This document shows, piece by piece, positions 32,423-45,503 of a DNA stretch of 64,000 bases. The stretch is taken from assembly GCA_029532415.1 (NCBI GenBank), contig JAQOTA010000047.1, positions 2,170,001 through 2,234,000 of the forward strand. The letters are read 5' to 3'. The DNA is from Marasmius tenuissimus (lineage: Eukaryota; Basidiomycota; Agaricomycetes; Agaricales; Marasmiaceae). The position numbers were made by a program, and so were the translations under genes. Position 1 is the stretch's first letter; the number at the start of each line of letters is the position of its first letter. The notes beneath the pieces are model-generated. The model saw only the letters and a list, made by a program, of their open reading frames with translations, did not search any database and was not told where the DNA came from.

Positions 32423-33992
32423 TCACTATCATGGCTTTCTCGTTTGATCAGGATGATCAGGTAATGGCTAAGGATCTTGAAATGGAGTGACCTGGTTGGG
32501 ACAACATGAATTAGCACAGGTCTGAATGGACGATATTCTAAGCGAACAGTAAGGAACTGAGAGTTAAGACTATTGAACTCCAATAGAGCATTACATCGCG
32601 GTGCAGAGGGTGGCATCAAGCTCACTGTGGCAGCTGGGCTGATTCCCCAGTCTTTGCTGCGTCAGTCAATCAATGACCTTATGCTTTTGTCTCAGTTTTC
32701 TCTTGTTGTATTCATGCAACCATCCAAAGTGGTTTACATTCTATCTAATCATATTCTAAGCACTCTGTAGAGGGGGAGCCTACCTGGATCAGGGCTATTG
32801 TGATGTACAAACATCTTGATCCAGGTGAATTGCTCAATTCTTGAGCATCTTGAAGTAGATTATAGCAGAATACTATTGCAATGAATTCAGCGAGAAAGAG
32901 TGAGAATTAATACAGGCTGTAAGAATGGTAGACCATAGGATGCCTCGATAAACAATGAACACAAGCATGTGTTCAACATTGCTGTCGTGCCAAGTCCCGA
33001 CGACCATTGACCTGAGAGCAGGGAGCTCCTACAATGCTCACGGTCAATATCACCTATGATGATTAGCTGCTGATCCCTCCTTCTACATGACTCAAGGCTA
33101 TTTTTACATACATTTCCACTGTGGTGCCTCAAGGAATTTGCTGATACAATGTCTTACTAGGGTTGAATTCAATAGAGTCCAACAGCTATTCAATCAGAAA
33201 TCCACTGTTGCTCATGATTCATGAATGTAAATTTCCAGAGTAAGCTTCTCCTCAAAGAACCCGTTCTGATCTCATGGTACCCTGCAGTTCTCAAGGTTGT
33301 GTTTGGGGCTCCCATTGGCACCCCAATGGATTCACATTAGATGATAACTACAGGTTCACCGTTCAGTGCACTTACATGTCAACGGAACCTTTACTGACTT
33401 CAAACCTTACAGGGTATACGAGAATCGAGATTACAGACGGAACATGGGAACATGGCTGGAAAAAGCGAAAGGAAGACTCATTGGAGACTGGAGACTGAGT
33501 GGATGAATTGAGGCTGGGACTTGAGTTAGGGCAGATGGATTTACATTCACAGGAACAGTGGTGTAGCCTGTAGGACACCAATTCACCCAAATTATTGAAG
33601 TGTTAATCTACCCTCACTTTCAATTGCTGGCTGGCTGGAATTGGGATCAAGTAATTGAAAAAAGCCATACTATCTGTTGGACCCTGTTGGTCACAGTGCA
33701 TGGCAGTCAGGACTGGACCTCAAGGTTCTTGTTATCAACAGATTGAGCACGTTGTGATGAATGAATAACTGGCGGAGACGTCCCCTTGAGGCTTTTGCCA
33801 TGAGCCTAGTGACATCAATCACGACATGCATTATTGCGTTGAAGCAATCAAATGGGGACTTCTGTTCGAGAAAACTTTGTGACAATCATTCCTGGTAAGC
33901 GATACACTGAATGAAGGTGGAATTTTGAATCACTGAACCAAAACTTTGCAAACAAGTTGATATTCCAGTATGGCAACCTTGGCCTGATCACC
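32423..33992. other. Long gap with no recognised gene
   Basis: Only short frames on both strands (up to 81 codons), with no shared motif or repeat that I can identify. It is probably decayed transposon sequence, judging from both neighbours. Confidence 0.4.
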
Positions 33993-34322
33993 TGTAATGC
34001 CTATTGGACTCTGCTACGCATTCTCATTGTATGATATCATTGCCCTTTGACCTACATTACTCATATACTCCCCTGTACTCCATAACCCTTTGCCTTACTG
34101 ATTGTACTTACTCCTACATATGTCATGCACAGTTGGACCTACATCATGCACAGTACATTCTACTCCATTCTAATATATTCTAACTATCTTGTACTCTCGT
34201 ATATAAGCTAGTTAGGTACTATTCTACCTCAGCAGTTTGTTACCACCACTGCCTGAGGCTTTCTGCCTTCTCTCTTTCTCTCCTGCTCCCTGCAGTATTG
34301 CGACTAAACAGAAGGTGTCACA
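33993..34322 (+). repeat. Possible LTR or promoter-like repeat
   Basis: Begins TGTAATGCC, ends GGTGTCACA, and has a TATATAAG box near 34,201 followed by a pyrimidine-rich leader. This is the form of an LTR, but no target duplication is seen, and no second copy exists in the window. It could equally be the promoter of the hAT relic that follows. Confidence 0.25.
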
Positions 34323-34913
34323 ATTGAGTGACCAAACCAGGTCAGTTTCTGAAGATACATCGACCTGTCCTAGGTACTCAGCCTTGATATAGGATACCAC
34401 AGATTATCATCGCACCTGGTGTCTAGTACCTACCTAAAAGCATGCTCCGTATGCGGTTACTCGGTAAGAATCTGTTCAATACCTTCCAGAGCTGGTGGGA
34501 TGTGCTCGACAGTGACCCGTGGTGGCCCTGTTTTTTTGCTTTGTGGCAATGAAGAGCTGCCACTCATGCGTGTCGATTATTGTGCAACTACCTCTTACAT
34601 ATTTCTATCAATTGCTTTCGAAGTTGTGGTTATCTCGATTCTGCATACTGGTTTCATTTTACCTCTATCTCCTTGCTCATTCTGACACTCTGTTGCTTAG
34701 GTTGTTAAACTATACCTGTGACAAGAATATCCTTGGATAGGATATCCTGAAACGGAAGACAAACTAGCTTGGTTTCCGGGAACCCAAAGAAACTTGCAAC
34801 CCAAAGAGTCAAGACGCAAAGTAGCATCCTTCAACCGCTTGCGTCTAGGAAGACTTAAAACTCCAGTTTGCAGGAAACAGCCCTACACCAGGATGCTCTT
34901 TCCTCTCTGAGCA

Positions 34914-37233
34914 TGCCCCCAAAGGGTCAGCAGAACAAGGGCACGGCCAAAGCTAAATCCAAAGCCAAACCCACAGAAGTCAGCAAACCAGCACAATCTG
35001 GTCCTGCACGTCGGTTCACGCAGCAGCAGAAACAAATCTCTGGTAGGTTGTCCATGCCTTTCAAGCGTATAGCTCTGACTCTCGCCAAAGATCCCAAAGA
35101 CATAGAAGATGACCCTCCTCAAGCTGTGGTGGGTTTGTTCTCCTACAGATGACTTTCAATCAATAGAAACAACTCACCTTTGTTGGGTTAGGTCCATCTC
35201 GACCCTGTCCTTGTCCAAGAAAGCCTGGTCAGCCTATTAACACCATGCCAGCTGCTGAAGAACCTTCTTGCATTCAAAGCGAGTGAGGGGATGGTCAAGA
35301 CTTTGAGCCTTGGGAGTAAATTTTTCACAGGTCTCTGCACTCGATGAAGGTATGTGACAGATTTGATCCATCAATGTTTAACACTTTTCAGGACTTGTAC
35401 TCATCTTATCTGGCAGATTCAACTCTTCCTGAAGTCGTCCCCTTTAGAAGAACTTCAAAAGGTCTGTTTCATTGTCCTGAATCCTCATCCCTCGTCATTA
35501 GCTCATCTTGTTGCAGTTCCAACTAGTTGGCCCCCTTCTTGTGCAGGCTCTTGACAGCCCTCTCGTGCCAGCTCTCACCAGCCTTCCTGAAAAATCAGTA
35601 AGCCTCTCTCTCTATCCTGATATGTTCCTCATGTTGAGTACTTGTTAGGCAAGAGTCTTGCTTCTCTTTGTCTTGGTGGCCCAATAGAACACCATGAAAC
35701 ATCCCATCAAGGTCAAGGTGCATCCTAACCTTCCCAATCCCTATGCCTGGTCAAATGTTCATCCTGTTTCAGTGCCAACTACTTGACCCCCTTCTTGTGC
35801 CTCCTCTCATTATTTGCAGAGTATTGGTGAGTTTTTCTCTCTGTTGCAGTATGCCTTTGTACTCAATGCTTACTGGTAGGCGTCTTCAATCCCAATGAAA
35901 TTGCCTACGAGAGCACCGCCTCTCATGAATATCACTGGGCTGAAAGTGACCATGAACTCTGGGATGACTTCAACCCCCCTGGTGAAGAAGACAAGGGTGA
36001 TGATCCCCACAGCTTCAACCACAGTGAAAGTCAGTCAAGAGCCTCTTGTTGGGATGACTCTGCTGAACGGGGTTAAACCCGAACTTGAATGTGAAACCAG
36101 TAGTGATCTTGACAATGAAGAGGAGGAGGATGGCGAGCACAATGGTGAGGATGGAGAAGGAGTTCTCCCCTATGTCTGACGACGACACCGACAGACAAGT
36201 TCAGACCACTACTACAGCTGGCAGAAGAACCACAGGAGGTGCGAGAGTCAGACTATCACAAGCTCCCCTTTGTAATCCTGTTTGTTGTGTTGGCGGGGCA
36301 TGGCCCCTGAACCTCCCTCCGAGGTGAGTTGTTGGGTCCTGACTGGCCAAAGAAGACTCTTGGAAGGCAAAAGATGTCCACTCCTTTTTCACACCAGATC
36401 CTGTGAACGCAGAGAAACATATCTGCAAATTTTGTTTGTAAGTGCCCTATCTTAAGCTAGTAAAGTCCTTATAACTGAGTACTTTTTTAGGGAGCAAGTA
36501 GAAGCAGGTGAGATATCCACGCCTGTCTCATATTGGGTATCAACAGCGACAGGATCCATTCGAAAGCACCTTGTGAAACACTTGCCAGCCTGGGTCAAGG
36601 CTTACAACTGAATGAAGATCAAGATCATTGGTCTGGAGGGCAAGAGAGCAGAGGAATACCGCAAGTCAAACAACCTACCGCTGATGGGGCCCTACAGGAG
36701 GACTTCTTGAATAGGCTGCTCCTAGACTACATTATGGAGCTTATTGTGGCAGAAGACTTGGTAAGTTGTGTTCAGTCCTCTTGTAATGTGTTGTCTGACA
36801 TCCTATTCTTCAGCCTATACGCCTTGTCAACTCAGAGTTCTTTTGCAAGGTTGTACTTCTCCTTCACAAGGCTCTGGACAACAAGGATATAATCCACCGA
36901 ACAACCCTTCACAACTATATCATGGAAACATGGCTTATATATATGCACAAGATCAAGGATGATCTCAAGGTCCATATGTCTATTCATTACTTGTATATAT
37001 CAAGCTGACTGTTGCCCCAGAATGCACTTAGGACCGTATTGTTCACAACTGATGGATGGTCAGATATGATGATCTTTTCCTTCATTGCTGTTACGGCCCA
37101 TTGGGTCGACCATGAGAGCAACAGCCCAGACACTGGCCTCAGCATGAGGGCGGCGGTCATCAGTTTCTATGGGCTTCCCATTAGCCACACTGGCGCGCAC
37201 CTAGCCCATGCCTTGGCAAACATTCTTGAATGA
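34914..37233 (+). pseudogene. hAT-family transposase, 3'-truncated copy (N-terminal half)
   Basis: Starts MPPKGQQNKGTAKAKSKAKP at 34,914 (basic N-terminus) and runs through many short exons. A BED-type zinc finger is split by a 53 bp intron (36,438-36,490): HICKFC lies before it, and RKHLVKHLPAW after it. Then follow NSEFF and the first catalytic region TTDGWSDMM (37,044-37,070), and the frame ends at SFYGLPISHTGAHLAHALANILE with a stop (37,231-37,233). Homology to hAT stops there and a degenerate unit follows. The hATC dimerisation domain is missing. Some exons in the first half contain stops unless extra introns are assumed. Confidence 0.7.
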
Positions 37234-40020
37234 GTCAAAGTAATAGACAACATATGTCGTCCCTTCTAAGTTCTACGTCTTTTGGACATTGAGAAGCATC
37301 AGACACAAACAAGGCATTCGCATTGCTCCATGTAGCCATTCTTGTCAACCTTCAAAAGATGACAGCACCATTGCAGGCTGTCTACATTATCCCGTTCGCT
37401 GATGGATCTTCTCTATATGTCGTGGACCTTGTCGTGTAGGATTAACTGAATGAGCGAATAGCATTATTGAGAGTCTCATAGATAACAGTGCTATACAATC
37501 CTGTAGTTTAGATAGCACCTCCTGTGTCTCTAGTTGCTATCATACCTGTGTTACAGTAATATTACAATACAATGACCTCCCTCATGCACAAGAGACATTG
37601 AAGCCTGATGTCTGTGGACTGCAGTCTGCAGCGTCCAAATCAGACCTAGTGCTTCCACCTATTCCCCAGAAAGCCTAAACATGACTTGGTATATAACTGT
37701 CCAGATCCCAGAACTCGTAGCATTGGTACGACAGGAAACCTATGAGCGGCCATGACTGGTCTGCTAGAGCACAATAGAGCCAGTGGTAGGTGCTCTCCTT
37801 TGCATGTATCTTCCTCGACCTGCAGTCACCAATGCCGGCCAAAGACATGAAGTTGAAGGTGAGTGAACAGGGGTTTCAGCAAAGCCAGTGAAACACAATA
37901 CCTCGTGCCAAACTTGAACTCAAATAGGGACACCAGTCATAGAGATAGAAGGAGGATCAGACGTCTACGGTGTGCTGAGTGAGCCATGGTCGTTCTCTGA
38001 AACAAAGTTCCTGATCTTGTTGGATAGTGCTGGCAGTGGCAGTGGTGAGACCTCTCCCTGCTCCAACATCTCCCACAACCTATGACTCTGACTTTCTTTA
38101 TTGCTCTCATTGTCTCTCCAATATTAATCTCCATCTTCCTCATGACCAGCATCAACAAAACCTCTGACCACATGTTCAGCTCGGCCTTGATCCCCAAGGC
38201 ACTCCAAGTGTCAGCCCTTTTTGTTTTTCTCCACCATGAAGTGGACCAACATAAGATCTTGTGGTGAATCTGCATGTGGTGAGGGTCCGGTGACACTGGG
38301 ATAGTCACCAGTTCATGCTAACGTGTGGGCTGGGATTGTGGGTGGCTTCGAGAGGAGAGTGATGTTGAGAGACGATGGAGGATGAAGTTGAGCGGGGCTG
38401 TTATTGCAACACAGCTAGGTCACCGGGCTAATGCGCTCTTGAGGTTCCCATAGGGGAAGGAAAAGTGGATACAATGTCGTTCCTGCCCTTTTGGCCAATG
38501 TCCAGAGCAGCCGTCAATGGCAATGGAGCCGCTCAGGCTAGTCAGCTTGAAAATCTTGTCCGTGATGTGAGTTGCTAGTGCCTTGCCCTTCATCCTCACC
38601 CCCGTTTTCATGGAGGCTACTCTCGGCCCCTCAGTCCCTATGGCTTCCCACCGGACTCTGACACTTCAACCTTCAGCCGCGTATTTGCCTACGACCTCTC
38701 CTCTTTCCCTACAACCGGCTTTATCCCCTCCACCTACCCCTTCCCCTCGGTCTATAGCTCCTTGAATTCCTCTCGTCACCATCGTTCTCCTCTATCCAAT
38801 CCTGGATGACCCCTCAGCCCAAATCAAGGGAGCCTCGTCTCAGGTATCATTTCCAGGCCCAGGCTTGCTTCTTCGATTTCATCCTTGTACATCCCCGCAA
38901 CTTCTTCAAGCTCTTGTAGAATCACGTCAATCTCGTTATTCTGGGGAAGTCTTGGAAACAGGTTTCTGGTGGCAAGGGAAGGCCGTTCAGTCGAGGTCAC
39001 AGCTACATCAGCCGGCGCCGTGTTTGGTTTTTCGTCAAATTTAAGGTCCCCTCTCTGACTCATCGGCCTCTCTTGTCCAGGGCTCCCTAAACCTGGATAA
39101 TGTCTTTGAGACCGAATCATCGTCCTCGTACGCCTTGACAACATTTTGCCGATATTGATGGATTCATATCAACTCTACAGTCTACCCGCTGATCCTCTAA
39201 AAGTTCCAGGTGTTATCACTGGTGGCAATGGGGAGAGATCTTCCAGTTGAAACTATGCGTCCTTTTCATGGAACCTTTTGACTCCCTCAACTGATAACCA
39301 TTGCGTAGTATGGTGTCATCGAAAAGAATTCCCAGATTATCCGAGCAAGATTGCCTTTCATATTTCGAGGTTCAGTTGAGATAGAAAGGTAATGAGCCGC
39401 GTTGCGCACCTGAAACAATCATCACTCCTTGAAAGAGGTAAATCTGAGTATCCAGTAGTAAACATGGGGAACTGTACGAATGGTGATGATGGTACAGTAT
39501 AGGGACCATGTGAATAGAAACACACTCAGCTGACCATCGAAATCAAGTGCTCGTGATAAGCATTCTCCACCGCTTGCCAATGCCCGTCACCGTCAGTATA
39601 CATCAGTGACCTTGTGTCTCAAGCACGTCGTTTGGGATTTGCAATGAATATCATCTCAGCACCACTCATCATACGATCTGCTTTCAGTGGCACAGCTGCA
39701 TTTCATATTCTGGGCGTGTTTCAGGCAGACTCTGGAGAGTTGAGACCCATCACACACCTGATACGCACTAATGATGGCATGTAGACAGGCTGTTCAAGGA
39801 TTGATAATCAGGCCCTACACAGGGCGTTAGAAGCATTCCCTCACAGTTCTGTAAAGTTTGTACAGACTTCTAAGTAGCAGGCGGCAGCAGATGTCCGATG
39901 GGTGACGTAGTAGCATTGATTGTGCTATCTAATCCCTCTCTGAACTAATTGAGAACCCTGAGTGTTCCTTTACAACCCCCACCTCATTATCTATGTCGGG
40001 CAGTTGACACACTGGTCACT
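37234..40020. repeat. Degenerate repeated unit, copy 4
   Basis: Diverged paralogue of 9,070-12,000 in the same order (for example GTTGCTATCATACC at 37,540 and 9,293). Short frames such as 38,082-38,267 (plus) and 38,824-39,144 (minus, with a coiled-coil-like NNEIDVILQELEEVAGMYKD) hint at former coding sequence on both strands. No intact gene. It appears AT-richer, with more CpA/TpG than the 9 kb copy, which suggests stronger decay next to transposons. Confidence 0.5.
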
Positions 40021-40433
40021 GGCCAGTAGGATATGTCAGGAAATTTCAACATGTTGGTTGGTCAAGACGATGTTTCAACGTTCAGACGTTGCAGTCTGTT
40101 CGACCACATGGTGCAAGGTTTGAATTCTGCTGCAATGGCAGAAACATTATCCACCCAGCAGATTTCCGGGCACGTGCACCGGGCAATGCCGAGTTGTTAC
40201 GCGTCCGTTGGATTTCAAGTCCAACTGCACGCCGCGTTTGTTCTTTCAGTAGCACTACCGTCATCCCCTTGAGCTCTCTGTAAATATAAAGCAGCAGATA
40301 GCTCAATTTAGTGTTCTTGCATCAGGCTTCCTTTCCCGTGGGCTACACAGCCAAAGTCAAATATCATTAAGCTTTTGAGTTGAGTTTCCGCCACACAGCA
40401 CTGTTCTACTCATAAAAGACACATCCCCATTGC

Positions 40434-42071
40434 CTATGTTCCCACCCTCTTATTCTCCCCCCTCACGTTCAACCATCTGATAGCCCATAGTGTTCGCCAC
40501 CCGCTGCCTCTCCTCTTCTTTCCCTCTACCTTTTCTATTACTCCCATCTCCCCAGGTATTGTCCCGAACGTGAGCACCAGTGTGTTTCTGTATGTCAGAA
40601 ACAAAGGCACTGACATCTTTCCCGATATTGCGCCTGGCCAGGCTCTTGAGCCAGATGGTGTTCCTATACGGTGCCTGTTCCCGGATTATTCTTGCCGCCT
40701 CCTCAAGCTCACTGGCTCGTGCCAACAACTTGTCAACTACTTCATCAATCTACAGGTAAAAATGAGTTCCTTGAACCTTATTACGCAACTTGTAGTGACT
40801 CACCTCATTTTCAATGCTATCTTCTTCATAGTTTGAAGGTGTGGTGGCACAACTGCTACCAGGCTGGGAGGAGAAACCGTCCGCGTCAGGTCCAAGGCCA
40901 TTTGGGCCCCAGTCCGCAAGCAAAGGGTTGGTAATATTAAAGTCTGTGTTGTCCACCGTGTAAGTCCCACCTTGATTATTGATCTCTGTGTTCAACTCGA
41001 CTGATTGCTCATGTGGATGACTGATCTCGATGGGCAGCTCGTTCAGCCAGCAACATGTGGTAGAAGTATGAGAAACGGGTGCAGTAGTTTCACTGCTGGG
41101 GGTATCCGCCAGTGTTGGTGCTGGTGTTGGTGGGTCAGAGAGTATGCAGCTGCGCTTTCCAAGTATAGAACTTTTCGTAAGCCCTTTTCAACCTCCACCG
41201 CCTCCTAGTACATTCCGATTACCTTGAAAAATATTGTCATCACCATCTGTGATAGACCCTGACTCCTCACCTGTATCCACCAATCCGGCCCCCTGCAATG
41301 CCTCATGCTTGTAGAGTGGCTTAACTCGCCATTGTGAGACCTGTATCCAGAATTTTGGTGGTGGTTTACCAACTGAGGACTCCACAGTGTGTACCAGGTG
41401 TTTGCACAGATGATGGCGGTTGTACATCTGTTGACCACAATGGCAAGACCAATCAGTGATGTTGGTATGGTACAGCTCCAGCCCACCATCATGCATTGTT
41501 TTCCTCTCAATTCAGCCCAGTTTTCCTTGTAAGATATTTGGGATGGTGACGGGGATTTTGAACAACCAAGGCGTGTTCCGGGAGGAAGGAAGTCCATCCA
41601 CTGGATATACATTGGGGTGACCTTGTAGATGAGAATGAAGACAAGCTGGTCAAGTTGTGGGTGGAGAAGATGGTGTAGTTGTTCATGCTTGAGCTGCTTC
41701 CAGAAATTTTCAACATTCATTGTTGTTTGGAGTCGGGTTAGGAAGGGATTTGAGCCTGGATTTGATGACTGAGCCCACAGCTTCCACATCTTTGGACAGT
41801 ACCACGAGTTCCACATATATGCCCAGACTTCACAAAGTCCCTGAGTGCAACAGAATTCATACATCTCGTGAACAGAGTCTGCTGCTGAACAGGTTTGACC
41901 ATCGATCCGCAAAGAGAAGAGTGGGTGTGAGCAAAAGTGCTTGGTGAAGATATGGAGAAGCTGCTTGCAGTGGGGTGCTAAACAGAATGTGTAGTGCAGA
42001 TCACAAACCAAGATCTCTCCTGCCTCAAAAATCCAATCAGGACCATCCTCCGAGTCAGTCTCTGTGTCCAA
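40434..42071 (-). pseudogene. Mutator-like element relic with SWIM zinc finger
   Basis: Minus strand. A 288-codon frame (42,071-41,205) carries EVWAYMWNSWYCPKMWKLWA and TTMNVENFWKQLKH, typical of the region before the SWIM finger in Mutator-like transposases. A frameshift near 41,500 moves to a second frame with YHTNITDWSCHCGQQMYNRH and LCKHLVHTV, a C-x-C...C-x-H SWIM zinc finger. Further exons at about 40,995-40,810 and 40,728-40,450 (LEEAARIIREQAPYRNTIWL) match the usual C-terminal tail. The N-terminal DDE core is absent upstream of 42,071. The copy is truncated and broken. Confidence 0.65.
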
Positions 42072-42871
42072 CTGATCTACACTGTCAGTCAGATCATATT
42101 CATCGTCTGGAGATCCAATATCCGACTCAGCATCTGGTAGACCAGAAGTTGAGCCTCTGTCATCTAGACTCGCGTGGAGGCGCGCAGACCGAGCACTAGT
42201 CTACTCACGTTCATGTCCCTACAAATTCATATCTCTCTCGCAATAAGATATTCTTGTTGATTGAGCTTGAGCACTATAGGCACCATTAGGCGGAGGACAT
42301 ATGTTTTTGACATATGTGACCACCCGACCAGGACGCATTTGGAAGGATACACATCCCGACGACGCGTCGGATGTCGCCAAGGGCGGAAGATAAGAAAACT
42401 GTATTATCTCCTACGTCACCCGATGGATACCTGCCTCGCCATCCCACCAGCAGCCTAGAAGTTTGTACATTTAGTGAACTTTACAGAACTGTGAGGAGGT
42501 GCCTCTAACACCCTGTGCAGAACCCGATCATCAGGTCTTGAACGGCCTGTCTACCTGCCATCATTAGTACGTATCAGGTGCCATCACAGGAAGACTAAAT
42601 GCTGGCAAACGTTCAAAGCCAGAGCTGCCAGCCTGAGCAAATTAATTGAATGAAAACACGGGATGGGACTAGAATCAGGATTGACTTGATCGAGCAGGGT
42701 ATGAGGTATCGGATCGGACAGGGGGAATAAAATCTACGGGCGTGGCCCGCAGCTGGTGATTGGGGTCTTTCGAACATGCTGCAACAGCAATGCACGGTTG
42801 ATGGGCACGAGTTCCTCCAACCTAGTCTCGTATCCCCTCCATCAAACCCCCCTCTCTTGTCCACAACCAGA
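42072..42871. other. Upstream region of NACHT copy 2
   Basis: No gene. Bases from about 42,650 to 42,871 align with the upstream region of NACHT copy 1 (12,350-12,551), so this part contains the shared promoter. A duplicated GACATATGT palindrome lies at 42,297-42,320. Confidence 0.45.
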
Positions 42872-45503
42872 ATGGACCAAAACTTACTGCCACAGAACGC
42901 CGCAAATCCTTCCGAGTCTGCTTTGAACAACTATGGCAACCGGAACACCATGTATCAGAACTGCAATATCCAAAACACCCAAAGCGACCCTCCTGGTTAG
43001 TTGTTACTCGTCCATATGATCATTGGCTAAAGGCTTCCTCTCGTTGAAGGTCCTCAACTTTCAGGTATCGAAATCCTGGCGGATCATATCGCTCCTACCG
43101 CCCTCCACTCCTCCGACACCCGAAATGCCCGAACCGCGTGCCTCGAAGGAACGAGGGTGGGTATCGTCAAGAAACTGACCGGCTGGGTTGAAGACCCGTC
43201 GAAGAAGCGTCGCGTGTGCTGGGCTACCGGAGGAGCTGGTGTGGGGAAGTCGGCGATTGCTCAGACCATCTGCGAGACGTCTTGTCGAAAATCTCAACTC
43301 GCCGCAAGCTTCTTCTTCTCCCGAAACGATGCCTCGCGATCTACTTTAGATCGCTTCTGTCCTACTCTAGCCCATCAGCTTGCAACCAGTGAACCGTTTC
43401 GGAGCGCTGGGTTGTCCACGCTCATCGACAACGCCGTTCGTGAAAATTCAGGCAAACTCCGGGCAACGAATTTGGAAGGTCAATTCCAGTCGTTGATTTC
43501 CCAGCCCTGTGCTCAGATAGATGCAAAGAAGTGGAAGACATTACCCAAGCTCATCGTCATCGACGGACCCGACGAATGCATGGGCGGGTCCGGTACCACC
43601 AGCGCCAGTCGCGCACAGGAGGCTCTCTTATCCATCATTAATCACGCCACTTCCGCTAGCCCTCTCCTTCCGTTCCAGTTCATGATATTCAGGCGACCGG
43701 AGCGCACTATCCGGAATTTCTTCCAGACCACCCTTTCTCATGAGCCTGTGGATACACGCGACTTCAATGCCGAAGCCGATCACGATATCAGGACATATCT
43801 AAAGAAAGAATTTGCTACTCTTTCTGACGAAATCCCGATGATCGGGGTTTGGCCGGGAGAAGAAGCAACTGGCCAGCTCGTGCACAAGGCAGACAGACAT
43901 TTCATCTACGTTGCTACCGTCATGAAATACATCACTGGTAGTAATCCGTCACCAGCAGACCTGCAGGAACGACTAGACATTGTTCTTCACACGGAAGAGA
44001 CCACGTCTCACCCCGACCTCAGTGATCTCGACCAGCTTTACTACACTATCCTCCGACGGTTTGGGAATGGCGACTTGCACATGCAGGTGTTGCTACCCCT
44101 CTTACAACTCGTCATCACGCCAGTGTTGGACGGCCGTTATACCCCGCGTATTAGCCATCGAAGGCTTCATCTCATTGCGGCGCTTCTGAAAATCGACTTT
44201 CAACAGTGTTCAGCATTACTCTCTCAGTTGCGCTCGGTCCTTCACATTCCGGATAACCCCCACAACACAGATGTTTCAGTCCTTCATGCCTCCTTTTCGG
44301 ACTTCCTGGGCGATGGGCACCGTTCACACGAGTTTCACGTTCAGCCATTACAGGAGGGCTCCTGTCTCGACCGCATTTGCTGTGGTTTGCTCCTCACTCT
44401 CGGACAATAGCTGGACCAGCATCGAAAACATGAGCGGATGGAGCCTGAGGATTGGAGACTGGAGCTGTCTTCTCTCAATTCCTGGGAGACTGTTGAACTA
44501 TGTTTTCGACCCAACTTGGTGCGTCGTCAGTTTGGTATAGATGATGATGATTACACCCCTAGTGAAGAACTCCTATCCGCTGTTGTCAACTTTGATCTGT
44601 ATGGATACTTAGATATGATACTAGACAGGTTTGCTCTTGTCCCTCTTGAATTGTTTGACATTGGAATCACCTATACACCTAGCAAATGGGCCAAGGAAAC
44701 ATTCCGGAGATGCCAGTCAATGAATTGGAAGAAGTATCTCTTCTCATACCTTGAGTAAGAAGCCCTTCACTGCCTGATTCATTGGCGAGTCCAAGTTACT
44801 GATAGACCACCTTCAGCTACCAATGGGATGAGTTGCAATACCACACACACCGCATCAACCCCGCTGCAAAGTGCCGAGAATTTCTTCATGCCTTATTCTG
44901 GACGCTTCTCAAGAATGTGCTTTATATACAAGAAGTGTACACCAACCTGGAGGTATGTAGCCCTACAAATCACCATTGCTCAACCTCACCTCAACCTGGT
45001 TTCTGGATCAGCACAATGGCATGGGTTTGGATCACAGTTACTTTGAGGATGATTGGTTGGTTATTCTACCAAAGGACAAGAAAAACAAGAAAGTCTCTCT
45101 TTCCCGTCTGGGTTGTATTGCTGTTCTTGGATCACTACTACAGCCAAACTCACTGCCTGGCCACCCTGCACTGTTTCTCAAGGTTTTCCCTCAGACTGCA
45201 AGAGCCAGTTGAAGCATTGCATCACCATTGAATGTGCTGCCCCATGCAGAACTAGAGCGAGCGACAACCAAATTCAGTAGAGACAAGTTCGAATTCTGCT
45301 TCGTCGGGCGGCAACAGAGAGAGCAATTTGCCAAGGAATTAGCAAAGTTTCGGTATCCGGCAATATCGACCGCGATGTGGGGCAGCCTACTCGAAACTCT
45401 GACGAGCATGACAATCGAGACCCCTCAGTCCAGCGGAGAGAGCGACAGCAAAGAGGTGGCGGCACCACGGTGGCTCAGAGGACTTCATCGGATCTTCTCA
45501 TAG
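42872..45503 (+). pseudogene. NACHT domain NTPase, paralogue 2 (two nonsense codons)
   Basis: Same four-exon structure as the paralogues: 42,872-42,995, 43,065-44,754, 44,817-44,952 and 45,012-45,503. Walker A (GGAGVGKS) is intact. Walker B reads IDGPDEC, with Pro replacing the Leu seen in both paralogues, and the sensor reads FRRPE in place of FSRPE. Two in-frame stops interrupt it: TAG at 44,408-44,410 (CAG in the paralogues) and TGA at 45,210-45,212 (TGG in the paralogues). The frame continues to the conserved end LRGLHRIFS. It could still yield a NACHT-only product of about 490 residues, but the Walker B and sensor changes suggest loss of constraint. The first exon keeps the Asn-rich motif NYGNRNTMYQNCNIQNTQS. 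Confidence 0.85.

Noticed and set aside
33993..34322. Certain LTR call
   Set aside because: Ends and TATA box look right, but no target duplication and no second copy were found, so it is kept only as a low-confidence repeat.
42297..42320. Repeated GACATATGT palindrome as an operator or terminal repeat
   Set aside because: Too short, and no second boundary or target duplication was found.
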